Positions 1 to 9,604 of a DNA stretch of 9,646 nt are shown here, piece by piece (the stretch's first letter is position 1; each line of letters opens with the position of its first letter). Made by a program: the position numbers and the translations under genes. The stretch is taken from positions 1-9,646 of the forward strand of contig JAHADO010000032.1 of NCBI GenBank assembly GCA_018375265.1, read 5' to 3'. The notes under the pieces were generated by a model. The model ran no database searches. It was not told where the DNA came from and saw only the letters and a list, made by a program, of their open reading frames with translations. The stretch is from Campylobacter concisus (GTDB lineage: Bacteria; Campylobacterota; Campylobacteria; Campylobacterales; Campylobacteraceae).

Positions 1-121
1 CTTCGCCATCTTTTACAGGCAGACCGATAGTCAAAGCATCGGCACTATATGGGTTATTATGAAGTTTGGTAAAGATCACCAAACATTGAAGCAGTTCGTC
101 TTTTATCTTATCGCTATGCAT
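1..121 (-). CDS. Type I secretion ABC transporter/ATPase, LapB/LssB type (N-terminus only)
   Basis: This is the first 40 codons of a gene that continues past the left edge, starting at the ATG at 121-119. The translation begins MHSDKIKDELLQCLVIFTKL and continues HNNPYSADALTIGLPVKDGE. The pattern LL-x-CL-x-x-x-T-x-LH, then S-x-x-ALT-x-GLP-x-x-DG, is typical of the N-terminal C39-peptidase-like domain of LapB/LssB family type I secretion ATPases. That domain docks the adhesin substrate rather than cleaving a leader. The family's transmembrane and ATP-binding domains would lie outside the window. The start follows the lapD stop by 3 nt, with GGA 6 nt upstream inside lapD, so the two are probably co-transcribed and coupled. 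The neighbours (LapD, LapG, TolC-type channel) strongly support the secretion role. The call rests on a short stretch and on family memory, since no ATPase motif is visible. Confidence 0.72.
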   Translation of the reverse strand, partial: MHSDKIKDELLQCLVIFTKLHNNPYSADALTIGLPVKDGE

Positions 122-124
122 CTA

Positions 125-2074
125 TCATCCAATATTTTTGATTTCATCTATGTAAATTCCTTGCATGTTTTTAATGCCAAGCTCAATTAGCTTACTCTTT
201 TGCTCTTCGCTCTCAACACCGATCGCAATCAAAATGATATCTTTTGAGCTTAAAACAACATCTAGTGATTGTTTTGTATTTGCTCCTGATTTATCACTTA
301 AAAAGTCGATTAAGACATTTGACTGGATCTTTACGTAGTCTGGATTAAATTCTTTTAGTTTCTCAATGCCTTTTGCGCTGAGTTCAAAGTGGTCAAATCC
401 AAAACCAAAGCCGAGTTCTTTTAATTTTTTAGTAAGTCTAACTATACTTTCGATACTAATATCGTCTTTGTTTGGAATTTCTATATAGTTCTTAGATTTT
501 GAAATTTGAGCGATTTTCTTAAGCGTGGCTTCAAGTTTTGAGAAATTTTCATCCGAGCTTAATATCTCTTTACCCAAATTTATCGCCAAGCTTCCTTGAG
601 GCAAGATATTTTCAGGCAAAATTCTAGCGATTCTATTTAGGATATGAAGATCGAGCATCGCACCTAAATTTAGCTCATTTACCATCGGCATAAAGTATGA
701 TGCCATACGCCATTTGCCCTCGCTATCAACTAGCCTTAGATAGAGCTCATACTGCTCAAAGCTTGAGTCAAAACCAACTACTTTTTGAGCTGCAAATTTA
801 AATTTATCCTCTTTTATAGAGTCAAATATAAGCTCTTTATATTTCTCTTTGCCGATGACTAGGGTGTTTTGATTTGCATTAAATTCTTTGCAAGCAAAGC
901 AGCCAGCCAGTCGTGCACTAGCCAAAGTAACGTCAGCTGATGTAAGTAGCGTCCTCATGTCAGTGCTTGGCGAGTACTCGACAATAGCAGCATTGACTGG
1001 GCATTCGCTATCATTTATAGAGAAATTTGCATAGAGTTTTTTAAACTCAGCCATGATCTTATCGTCTAAAGCTGAGAAATTTGACGAGTTTTTACCGTAA
1101 GAAAGTAAGATAAAGTCGTTGTCATTTAGCCTTGCAACGATCGCATTTTGGTCATTTTCGGTAGATTTTTCTTGTAAAATTTGAGCTATTTTTATGATGA
1201 CACTTTGCCATTTTTCAAAGCCAAGAACGCCTTTTAGCCCTGCTAGATCTTTAAAGCTAACAAGCGAAGCAACACCGCTTGAATACTCTTCACTTGCTAG
1301 ATACTCACTAAATTTAGTCTGAAAAAATCTTCTATTGTAAGTGCCGCTCATAGAGTCTTTATATAAAAGCTCTTGATACTTGCTAAGCGTAGCCGCCTCT
1401 CTTTCAAATATATCTTGAACTTTACTAACCATCGAGTTCATGGCGAGCACCATCTTTTTAAGGTCGGTTGTGAATGGAATTCTCTTTTGGATGATAAATT
1501 TATTATCAAGTATCGCTTCAGCTTGATCCTGCACCTTAACAAGCGGTCTAAATATCGCCTTAAGAGCAAAAAACGCCACGACAAGGGCGATGATGATCAT
1601 TAAAGCTAGAAAGTTAAAAATATTTTTTGAGTTTGAGTAAAGCTCGTTGTAGGCAAGTGCTGTGCTGCCTTGAACATAAAGTGTACCAAATTTAGCCCAG
1701 CCAGTCATGATCTCGCTAGTTGCAACTGGTGCTTCAAATTTAGCGATCTTATAAAACCACTCAGGGATATCTTTAACGATAGTTTGTTGAGAATTTTCTA
1801 TGAGCACCTTACCATCGACGTCTTCAAGTTTAATGAGCTTGTATCTGCCGCTATCAAACATAGAATTTATCATCGTTTGTGCCAAAGACATATCCTCAGG
1901 ATCAACAATCGGCTTTAAAGCAAGTCCAAGTGAGTTTGCTGTGTGCCTTGCGTTTTCACCGAGCTGGTCGTTGATGTATCCATTTAGGCTCTTAAAATTT
2001 AAGTAGCCAACAGCCATAAAAATCACGATGCCAAAAGCTATCACAGCGATCATAATCTGTTTAAATAGCGTCAT
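125..2074 (-). CDS. lapD: LapD-type inner-membrane c-di-GMP receptor (degenerate GGDEF-EAL)
   Basis: This 649-aa protein has the LapD architecture. TM1 is at about residues 5-24, followed by a periplasmic LapD_MoxY_N-type domain (about 25-150) that carries a Gly-Trp pair at 125-126 in a T-G-W-x-x-x-G context. TM2 is at about 151-172, followed by a HAMP-like linker (173-225), a GGDEF domain (about 235-395) and an EAL domain (about 410-649). The GGDEF motif is replaced by NDNDF (317-321). The EAL signature reads YELYLRL (442-448), keeping Glu443 and Arg447. Downstream EAL positions are altered: DDFG is DHFE (561-564), KID is KIQ (582-584), and EGVE is IGVE (618-621), while QG (638-639) remains. 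Loss of catalytic residues with retained ligand-type residues fits a receptor, not an enzyme. In the family, c-di-GMP-bound LapD captures LapG through the periplasmic domain, and the P. fluorescens contact residue is a Trp at nearly the same position. The start is supported by GAGGA 5 bp upstream. It lies 29 bp after lapG and 3 bp before the transporter gene. Confidence 0.88.
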   Translation of the reverse strand: MTLFKQIMIAVIAFGIVIFMAVGYLNFKSLNGYINDQLGENARHTANSLGLALKPIVDPEDMSLAQTMINSMFDSGRYKLIKLEDVDGKVLIENSQQTIVKDIPEWFYKIAKFEAPVATSEIMTGWAKFGTLYVQGSTALAYNELYSNSKNIFNFLALMIIIALVVAFFALKAIFRPLVKVQDQAEAILDNKFIIQKRIPFTTDLKKMVLAMNSMVSKVQDIFEREAATLSKYQELLYKDSMSGTYNRRFFQTKFSEYLASEEYSSGVASLVSFKDLAGLKGVLGFEKWQSVIIKIAQILQEKSTENDQNAIVARLNDNDFILLSYGKNSSNFSALDDKIMAEFKKLYANFSINDSECPVNAAIVEYSPSTDMRTLLTSADVTLASARLAGCFACKEFNANQNTLVIGKEKYKELIFDSIKEDKFKFAAQKVVGFDSSFEQYELYLRLVDSEGKWRMASYFMPMVNELNLGAMLDLHILNRIARILPENILPQGSLAINLGKEILSSDENFSKLEATLKKIAQISKSKNYIEIPNKDDISIESIVRLTKKLKELGFGFGFDHFELSAKGIEKLKEFNPDYVKIQSNVLIDFLSDKSGANTKQSLDVVLSSKDIILIAIGVESEEQKSKLIELGIKNMQGIYIDEIKNIG

Positions 2075-2103
2075 AAATCCTCTTTTCCTATCCTATCTAT
2101 TAG

Positions 2104-2736
2104 TTACATCCACTTAGGATTTTGTTTTTTATTTCCACCTGGTATTGCCTGACCAAGACCTTCTTGTTTTGCCAAGTATAGCGAATCACCGTTGAAACTA
2201 TAAACTGGCACAAGGTCTGTTCTTTGAGTTGCGATTTTTATTTTACCATTTATGTTGTCTAAAATTAATGGAATAGACTTTGGTGTATCATAATATGCCA
2301 AAACCATATGTGCTTGGTTGTATCTTAAGGCTTTAACGTATGTGAAGTATAATTTTTGAGTTGGAATTCCAAGTTGCTTTAGTGTGAAATATTTTGCGAT
2401 AACGTAGTCTTCGCAGTCACCAGCGCCTTTTCCTACAAATTCCATTCTGGTAGCCCAGTAATCTTTTTTATGCCAAAGTTGCATATCATCAACCCACCTA
2501 AAAGAGTTAAAAAAATCATTTACTTTTATTAATTTCTCTTGTTCGGTTGCATCTTGCAATGAAGTCATTAAAGAATTTAATGCCGATGCCCTTCTTCTTG
2601 CATCTTCTCCATAAATTTTAGCCACCTTTGCTATCGTTGTTTGTTTTATAAAATCCCCGACAGCATTTAATGCTAATAACGAAAAAAGGACGCTTAAAGT
2701 AAGCGTCCAGAATTTTGCTTTGACCCTCATGGTCAT
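2104..2736 (-). CDS. lapG: LapG-type periplasmic transglutaminase-like cysteine protease
   Basis: This is a roughly 210-aa bacterial transglutaminase-like cysteine proteinase (BTLCP). Numbered from the GTG at 2739, it has an N-terminal hydrophobic segment at about 11-28 (signal peptide or anchor). The conserved W-x-x-x-DYWATR-x-EF block lies at about 89-101. The catalytic Cys109 sits in GAGDCEDYVIAKYFTLKQLG, with His144 in QAHMVL and Asp161 in LDNI. Asp108 and Glu110 flank the cysteine at positions used for calcium binding in characterised LapG. In the family, LapG removes the N-terminal retention module of a surface adhesin, usually at a di-alanine site, unless held by LapD. The start is ambiguous: GTG 2739, ATG 2736 and ATG 2730 are clustered behind a weak AAAAAG, and I chose the first ATG. 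The gene begins about 14 bp after the tolC-like gene and ends 29 bp before lapD. Its target adhesin is not in the window. Confidence 0.9.
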   Translation of the reverse strand: MTMRVKAKFWTLTLSVLFSLLALNAVGDFIKQTTIAKVAKIYGEDARRRASALNSLMTSLQDATEQEKLIKVNDFFNSFRWVDDMQLWHKKDYWATRMEFVGKGAGDCEDYVIAKYFTLKQLGIPTQKLYFTYVKALRYNQAHMVLAYYDTPKSIPLILDNINGKIKIATQRTDLVPVYSFNGDSLYLAKQEGLGQAIPGGNKKQNPKWM

Positions 2737-2750
2737 CACTTTTTAAATTT

Positions 2751-4430
2751 TTATCTTAAGTCGTTTTGAATACTGCAAGCGCCTTGAATATATCTCTTAG
2801 CAAAGCCTGGCTCAAAACTATCTGAAACCATACCCATGTTATCTAGCAATCTATATTTTGCATAAGATAGTGCAGTCTCAGTTGTAGCGATCTCTTTTAA
2901 AGCTGTGTTGTACTCGTTTTCTGCATCAAGTAGGTTGATAAGGTCGCGGCGACCGATTCTAAACTCATCTTGGTAAGCATCAAGAGTAGCTTTCGCATAC
3001 TCAACGTGTTGATTTAGGTAGCCCATTTTCTCTTGGTTAAGAACATAGTTTTGCCATGAGAACTCTAAAGATTCTTTAAGCTCTCTTACAAGGTTGTCCA
3101 TAGTTTGTTGCTCTTGTTGAACAGCAAGTTGGCTCTTCTCTTTATCTAGCTTATCGTTACCTTTGTTGTAAAGGTTATAGTTTAGTCTTAAAAGAGCGTC
3201 AAATGTTTGCTCTTCATAATCATCATATAAAACATTTGAGTGATCATAAGCACCTGACACAACAAGATCTAGTTTTGGTAAGAATGGTGCATTTTTCTCT
3301 TTTACAACAGACTCTGCCATAGCGATGTTTGATCTTTGAACTAGAAGTGTTGGGTTACAAAGAACAGCTTTATCATAAACAGCCTCTTTAGTGCTTGGTA
3401 ATGGCAGGTTAAACTCAGGCATTACTAGATTTTTAGCAGCAACTTTTCTTCCATATAGTTTTTCAAATGTAGAAAGTGCGTCTTCATAGTTATTTTTTGC
3501 AGCTATATAGTTTGATTGAGCCAAAGTATAGCGTGATCCAGCTTGTCTCTCTTCAGAAGCTACGCCGTAACCTGATCTTGCTCTATCTTTGATTTGGCTA
3601 TAAATTTCTTCATGGCTTTTTACGTTTTCTTCTTCAATGTCAAGAATTCTTTTTGTTTGAAGAACTTGTAGGTAAGCATTTGCAGCGCTTAGTGTTAGTC
3701 TATCTGCAGCTTGAGCTACTGTGTAAGCAGCTGAGTCAAGTCTTGCGCTTTGAGAGTTGATTCTGTTTTTGTCAGCGCCACCATTATAAAGGTTTTCAAC
3801 TAAAGTTAAAGATGCGCCAGATACTCTGCCATCGCCTCTTCTTGTTGAGATGCCATCATCAAGACGTTTTCTCTCATATCCTACTCTAGCTGCTGCATCA
3901 AGTGTTGGATAGTAGGCATTTTTAGCTATTTTTAGATCTTTGCCTACTTGTAAGTAGTTAAATTCTGTAGCTTTTAAGCTTGGGTTTTCATTTAAAATAG
4001 TTTTTACAACTTGATCCAAAGTCAATACGCTATCATCAGCTTGTGCTGTAGCTGCTGCTTTAGGCTCTGCTGATATAGTTTGCTCTATATTAGATTTTTT
4101 AGCTGATTGAGCATTTGTTACAGGTGACTTAGCTCTCATTAAAGCATCTTTATAACCTGACTCATTTTGAACTTTAGCTAACAACTCATTAGCTTCATTT
4201 TCAGAAACTGGAGTTGTATCAACATATAAAAACTTTCTTCCACCAACTTCATAAACGCCAGTAGTTAGTCTGCTATCTGATATTTTGCTGTTTACTTTGC
4301 TAACAGCACTATCGATTCTAGCAGCGCTATCATCTTGAGCGAATGAAGCTAGAAAAATCCTATAAGGGACATCTTGAGCAGACAGCAACGTTGCTGCGGC
4401 CAAAGCACTAATTGCTAACATCTTTTTCAT
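2751..4430 (-). CDS. TolC-family type I secretion outer membrane channel with SPOR-like N-terminal extension
   Basis: This 559-aa outer membrane efflux/secretion protein would form the outer membrane exit duct of the type I secretion system encoded next to it (the LapE role). A signal peptide spans residues 1-18, likely cleaved after LLSA. Residues about 22-103 form an extra domain with a SPOR-like pattern: YRIFLASFA strand, helix, GVYEVGGRKFLYV strands, then V-S-E-N-E-A-NELL helix and GYKDALM. A low-complexity linker (about 104-133) follows. The two OEP repeats cover about 135-330 and 345-530, with the TLDQVV start, PTLDAAARVGYER strand, YNLYNKG near the second strand, and the hallmark LLDAENEYNTA at 500-510. 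The first Met is supported by AAGGA 7 nt upstream (4438-4442). This is the first gene of the minus-strand Lap block, with its own promoter-like sequence upstream and lapG about 14 bp downstream. It could also serve other exporters, as TolC proteins do. Confidence 0.87.
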   Translation of the reverse strand: MKKMLAISALAAATLLSAQDVPYRIFLASFAQDDSAARIDSAVSKVNSKISDSRLTTGVYEVGGRKFLYVDTTPVSENEANELLAKVQNESGYKDALMRAKSPVTNAQSAKKSNIEQTISAEPKAAATAQADDSVLTLDQVVKTILNENPSLKATEFNYLQVGKDLKIAKNAYYPTLDAAARVGYERKRLDDGISTRRGDGRVSGASLTLVENLYNGGADKNRINSQSARLDSAAYTVAQAADRLTLSAANAYLQVLQTKRILDIEEENVKSHEEIYSQIKDRARSGYGVASEERQAGSRYTLAQSNYIAAKNNYEDALSTFEKLYGRKVAAKNLVMPEFNLPLPSTKEAVYDKAVLCNPTLLVQRSNIAMAESVVKEKNAPFLPKLDLVVSGAYDHSNVLYDDYEEQTFDALLRLNYNLYNKGNDKLDKEKSQLAVQQEQQTMDNLVRELKESLEFSWQNYVLNQEKMGYLNQHVEYAKATLDAYQDEFRIGRRDLINLLDAENEYNTALKEIATTETALSYAKYRLLDNMGMVSDSFEPGFAKRYIQGACSIQNDLR

Positions 4431-4455
4431 AACTAGATCCTTTTACCTTTTTATT

Positions 4456-4473
4456 GTCAAGCTTTGGCTCGAC
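4456..4473 (-). promoter_or_regulatory. Leader stem-loop of the tolC-like gene
   Basis: Read on the minus strand, GTCGAGC-CAAA-GCTTGAC forms a 7-bp stem (one G-U pair) with a 4-nt loop. It lies between the -10 box and the ribosome binding site, at about +5 to +22 of the predicted transcript. The minus-strand sequence after it is A-rich, not a U-tract, so it is not an intrinsic terminator in that direction. A role in 5' end stability or translation control is inference. Confidence 0.45.
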
Positions 4474-4484
4474 TTTTAGTGCGA

Positions 4485-4490
4485 ATTATA
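4485..4490 (-). promoter_or_regulatory. Probable sigma70 -10 box for the tolC-lapG-lapD operon
   Basis: The minus strand carries a perfect TATAAT here, preceded by AT-rich sequence with T-rich runs and no obvious -35, as is usual in Campylobacter. Transcription would start near 4478, giving a leader of about 48 nt before the ATG at 4430. It sits in the 112-bp gap after hemN, which marks the break between the housekeeping operon and the secretion block. Confidence 0.65.
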
Positions 4491-4542
4491 CACCAAGAAA
4501 TATTAAACGTATTTTAAATACCTTATGACAAAAAAATAATTT

Positions 4543-7296
<2,754 letters not shown>

Positions 7297-7297
7297 C

Positions 7298-8269
7298 TTA
7301 GCCCCTTAAAATTTTAGCCGCTTCTTTTGCGTGATAGGTGATGATCAAATTTGCCCCTGCTCTTTTAAAGCCGATTAATGTCTCCATCATAACGCGATCA
7401 TAGTCGATGATACCGGCTTTTGCGCCAGCTTTTAGCAGTGCGTACTCGCCGCTTACGTTATAGACGCAAAGTGGCAGAAGTGTCAAATTTCTAAGCTCTC
7501 TAACGATGTCAAGATAGGCAAGCGCTGGCTTTACCATCAAGATATCAGCGCCTTGCGCCTCGTCTTGCAAGCTCTCGTTGATCGCCTCCAAGCGGTTTGC
7601 GCTGTCCATTTGATAGCTCTTTCTATCGCCAAAGCTTGGTGCGCTTTGCGCCACGTCGCGAAATGGATCGTAGTAGGCTGAGGCAAATTTAGTTGAGTAC
7701 GCCATCACTGGTAAATTTTCATAGCCATTGCTATCAAGTGTCTCTCTTAGCGTTGCAATTATGCCATCCATCATGCCACTTGGTGCGATCATGTCGGCGC
7801 CATTTTGAGCGTGTATCAAGGCTTGTTTGGCTGAAATTTCAAGCGTTGCGTCGTTGTCGATCGTGTTATGCACGTGATCGATTATGCCGCAGTGGCCGTG
7901 GTCTGTGTATTCGCAAAAGCAAAGATCGGTGACGACTACTAAATTTGGAAATTTATCTTTTATAGCACGAAGCGCAGTTGCGATGATGCCGTCGTTGCTT
8001 AGTGCGTCGCTGCCAACGCTATCTTTTAGGCTTGGTATGCCAAATAAAATGATCGATTTTATGCCTAAATTTACTATCTCTTCGCACTCTTTTAAAATCT
8101 CATCGATACTCATATGATAAACACCTGGCATCGAAGCGATCTCGTTTTTAACGCCTTTGCCCTCGACCACAAAGAGCGGATAGATGAAGTCATTTACGCT
8201 AAGGCTAGTCTCTCTTACCATGTCTCTTAAAGCTGGATTTATTCTTAATCTTCTAAAACGTTTAAACAT
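7298..8269 (-). CDS. hemB: Delta-aminolevulinic acid dehydratase (porphobilinogen synthase)
   Basis: This 323-aa cytoplasmic enzyme condenses two 5-aminolevulinate molecules to porphobilinogen in haem synthesis. It keeps the cysteine zinc site [14 protein letters not shown] (Cys117, Cys119, Cys127), so it is probably the Zn-dependent type. The two Schiff-base lysines are Lys194 in STKFAS and Lys247 in MVKPA. Other signatures are RRLR at the N-terminus, [20 protein letters not shown] and [11 protein letters not shown]. The length is standard. The ATG at 8269 has AAGGA about 6 nt upstream and an extended -10-like box about 40 nt upstream. It is the first gene of the minus-strand run and is divergent from ribA. 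Pairing with hemN at the far end of the operon places two haem steps under one promoter. Confidence 0.97.
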   Translation of the reverse strand: MFKRFRRLRINPALRDMVRETSLSVNDFIYPLFVVEGKGVKNEIASMPGVYHMSIDEILKECEEIVNLGIKSIILFGIPSLKDSVGSDALSNDGIIATALRAIKDKFPNLVVVTDLCFCEYTDHGHCGIIDHVHNTIDNDATLEISAKQALIHAQNGADMIAPSGMMDGIIATLRETLDSNGYENLPVMAYSTKFASAYYDPFRDVAQSAPSFGDRKSYQMDSANRLEAINESLQDEAQGADILMVKPALAYLDIVRELRNLTLLPLCVYNVSGEYALLKAGAKAGIIDYDRVMMETLIGFKRAGANLIITYHAKEAAKILRG

Positions 8270-8288
8270 ATTTTTTCCTTTTCTTTGT

Positions 8289-8294
8289 TAAAAT
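8289..8294 (+). promoter_or_regulatory. Probable extended -10 box for ribA-rsmG
   Basis: TG-T-TAAAAT at 8286-8294 gives an extended -10 (TGnTAAAAT) after a T-rich stretch, a common Campylobacter sigma70 layout. Transcription would begin near 8301, leaving a leader of under 40 nt before the ribA ATG at 8338. It lies about 20 bp from the opposed hemB box. Confidence 0.5.
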
Positions 8295-8309
8295 GCGTGA
8301 TTTTTAGCT

Positions 8310-8315
8310 AGTTTA
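8310..8315 (-). promoter_or_regulatory. Probable extended -10 box for the hemB operon
   Basis: On the minus strand, TG-C-TAAACT (8318-8310) matches an extended -10. It would start transcripts near 8303, about 34 nt before the hemB ATG. The opposed ribA box at 8289-8294 would lie within this transcript's leader, so the two promoters face each other and overlap within the 68-bp divergent gap. No -35 is evident. Confidence 0.42.
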
Positions 8316-8337
8316 GCACAGTTGGAGTAAATTTAAA

Positions 8338-8901
8338 ATGAAAATAGAAATTTCAAACGCCGCAAATCTACCCTCAAGATTTGGCACTTATAAGGTTCAA
8401 GCCTTCAAAGAAGGGGCAAAAGAGCACCTTGTGATCTACAAAGAGCCTTTAAGCGAAGTAGTAAATCTTAGAATTCACTCTGAGTGCCTAACTGGCGATG
8501 CAATCGGAAGCCTAAAGTGTGACTGCCGCGACCAGCTTGAAGCGAGCCTAAAATATATCGAAGAAAATGGCGGCATGGTCATCTACCTACGTCAAGAGGG
8601 CAGAAATATCGGGCTTTTAAACAAGATAAATGCCTACAACCTCCAAGACAAGGGCTTTGACACGATAGAAGCCAATCACCAGCTAGGTTTTAAGGCTGAT
8701 GAGAGGACTTACGAAGTGGTTGATTTTATCCTAAATCACTACGGTATAAAAGAGGTAAATTTACTCACAAATAACCCTTTAAAACTTCACGGACTAAGCT
8801 CAGTAAAGATCGTAAAACGCGTGCCTATCGTCATCAAGCCAAATAAATTTAACGAAGGCTACTTAAAGGTCAAAAAAGAGCAAATGGGGCACATCTTGTG
8901 A
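8338..8901 (+). CDS. ribA: GTP cyclohydrolase II (stand-alone)
   Basis: This 187-aa cytoplasmic enzyme opens GTP to 2,5-diamino-6-ribosylamino-pyrimidinone phosphate, the first step of riboflavin synthesis. The zinc ligands are Cys50, Cys61 and Cys63 in [23 protein letters not shown]. The catalytic loop is [13 protein letters not shown] with Arg89, then [15 protein letters not shown] and LLTNNPLKL. It lacks the RibB (DHBP synthase) domain found in fused RibBA proteins, and its length is that of the single-domain enzyme. The ATG has GGAG 10 nt upstream, a slightly long spacing. It is transcribed divergently from hemB and overlaps rsmG by 1 bp. Confidence 0.96.
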   Translation: MKIEISNAANLPSRFGTYKVQAFKEGAKEHLVIYKEPLSEVVNLRIHSECLTGDAIGSLKCDCRDQLEASLKYIEENGGMVIYLRQEGRNIGLLNKINAYNLQDKGFDTIEANHQLGFKADERTYEVVDFILNHYGIKEVNLLTNNPLKLHGLSSVKIVKRVPIVIKPNKFNEGYLKVKKEQMGHIL

Positions 8902-9467
8902 TGAAAAATGAGCTTTGCTTGCCAGCAGTTTTTGACGAAAAAGTAAAGGCTTACGCTCAAATTTTTGCTAAATTTAATAAGGTTCATAGCTTAAGCAACT
9001 ATAAAGATATAAGCGAGCAGGTGCTTGATAGCATAAAGCCGCTTGAGATTTTTGACCTAAGTGCCAAAACTGCGATCGATGTGGGCAGTGGAGCTGGCTT
9101 TCCAGCGATATTTTTAGCGCTTGCGATGCCTCAAACGAAGTGGCACCTTTTTGAGCCGATAGCCAAAAAGTCATCATTTCTAAGCTACGCCAAGATCGAG
9201 CTTGGCTTGCAAAATTTAGAAGTTCATAGCCAAAAGATCGAGCTTGCAGATAAATTTACAGCTGATCTCATCACCTCAAGGGCGCTTAGCAAGACAAAAG
9301 AGCTTATAAAAATTTGTGAGGGATTTTACGATGAAAATACTAAATTTCTCATTTACAAGGGCTCAAGCGTCATGGAGGAAATTTCAGGCATCGACGCGCA
9401 AATTTATAATGAAAAAAACAGAAACTACATATTTTTTAATCTAAAAAATCAAAGGGAAGAACGTTGA
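8901..9467 (+). CDS. rsmG: 16S rRNA (guanine527-N7)-methyltransferase
   Basis: This 188-aa SAM-dependent methyltransferase modifies G527 of 16S rRNA. In other bacteria its loss gives low-level streptomycin resistance. Visible motifs are the family N-terminal block [20 protein letters not shown] (about 26-45), the SAM-binding [19 protein letters not shown] (59-77), [11 protein letters not shown] and DLITSRALS (122-130). It is a little shorter than E. coli RsmG (207 aa), as is common in Campylobacterota. I chose the ATG at 8901, which shares its A with the ribA TGA (TGATG). An in-frame GTG at 8898 is the alternative. The stop overlaps the TTG start of the next gene by 2 bp, so the three genes were probably one operon. 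Confidence 0.94.
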   Translation: MKNELCLPAVFDEKVKAYAQIFAKFNKVHSLSNYKDISEQVLDSIKPLEIFDLSAKTAIDVGSGAGFPAIFLALAMPQTKWHLFEPIAKKSSFLSYAKIELGLQNLEVHSQKIELADKFTADLITSRALSKTKELIKICEGFYDENTKFLIYKGSSVMEEISGIDAQIYNEKNRNYIFFNLKNQREER

Positions 9468-9604
9468 AATACTTGCTTTTTGTATCGATTTTGGTTGCGA
9501 TTTACATCATATTTTTTAACATGATTTTTAAAACCCTCAAAATCTTCTGTACTGTTTTTTATAAACTCTTCATCTATCCAACCTTTTTCAATCAATACAT
9601 TTGA
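9464..9604 (+). pseudogene. Start of a small membrane protein gene, interrupted
   Basis: A TTG start overlaps the rsmG stop and is preceded by AAAGGG with a 7-nt gap, an ordinary signal for an operon gene. The first 18 codons read [18 protein letters not shown], a hydrophobic N-terminal anchor. It resembles the short PP0621-type membrane-anchored proteins that, as I recall, can follow rsmG in Campylobacter. That identification is tentative. The frame continues to a TGA at 9602-9604, but beyond about 9517 the plus-strand residues look like non-coding readthrough. The opposite strand there carries a plausible protein fragment. The real gene therefore seems to be lost or separated at about 9506-9520. 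Confidence 0.5.

Noticed and set aside
1373..2006. Plus-strand open frames of 68-82 codons opposite lapD
   Set aside because: They lie antisense within a well-supported gene, have no family resemblance and lack convincing ribosome binding sites.
4456..4480. The leader hairpin read as a plus-strand terminator (followed by TTTT)
   Set aside because: No plus-strand gene ends nearby, and the T run is only four bases.
7693..8117. Plus-strand frames of 77-79 codons opposite hemB
   Set aside because: They overlap each other and the zinc-site region of hemB on the opposite strand, and no start signal was seen.
8974..9177. 67-codon minus-strand frame opposite rsmG
   Set aside because: It is antisense to the SAM-binding region of RsmG and has no recognisable features.
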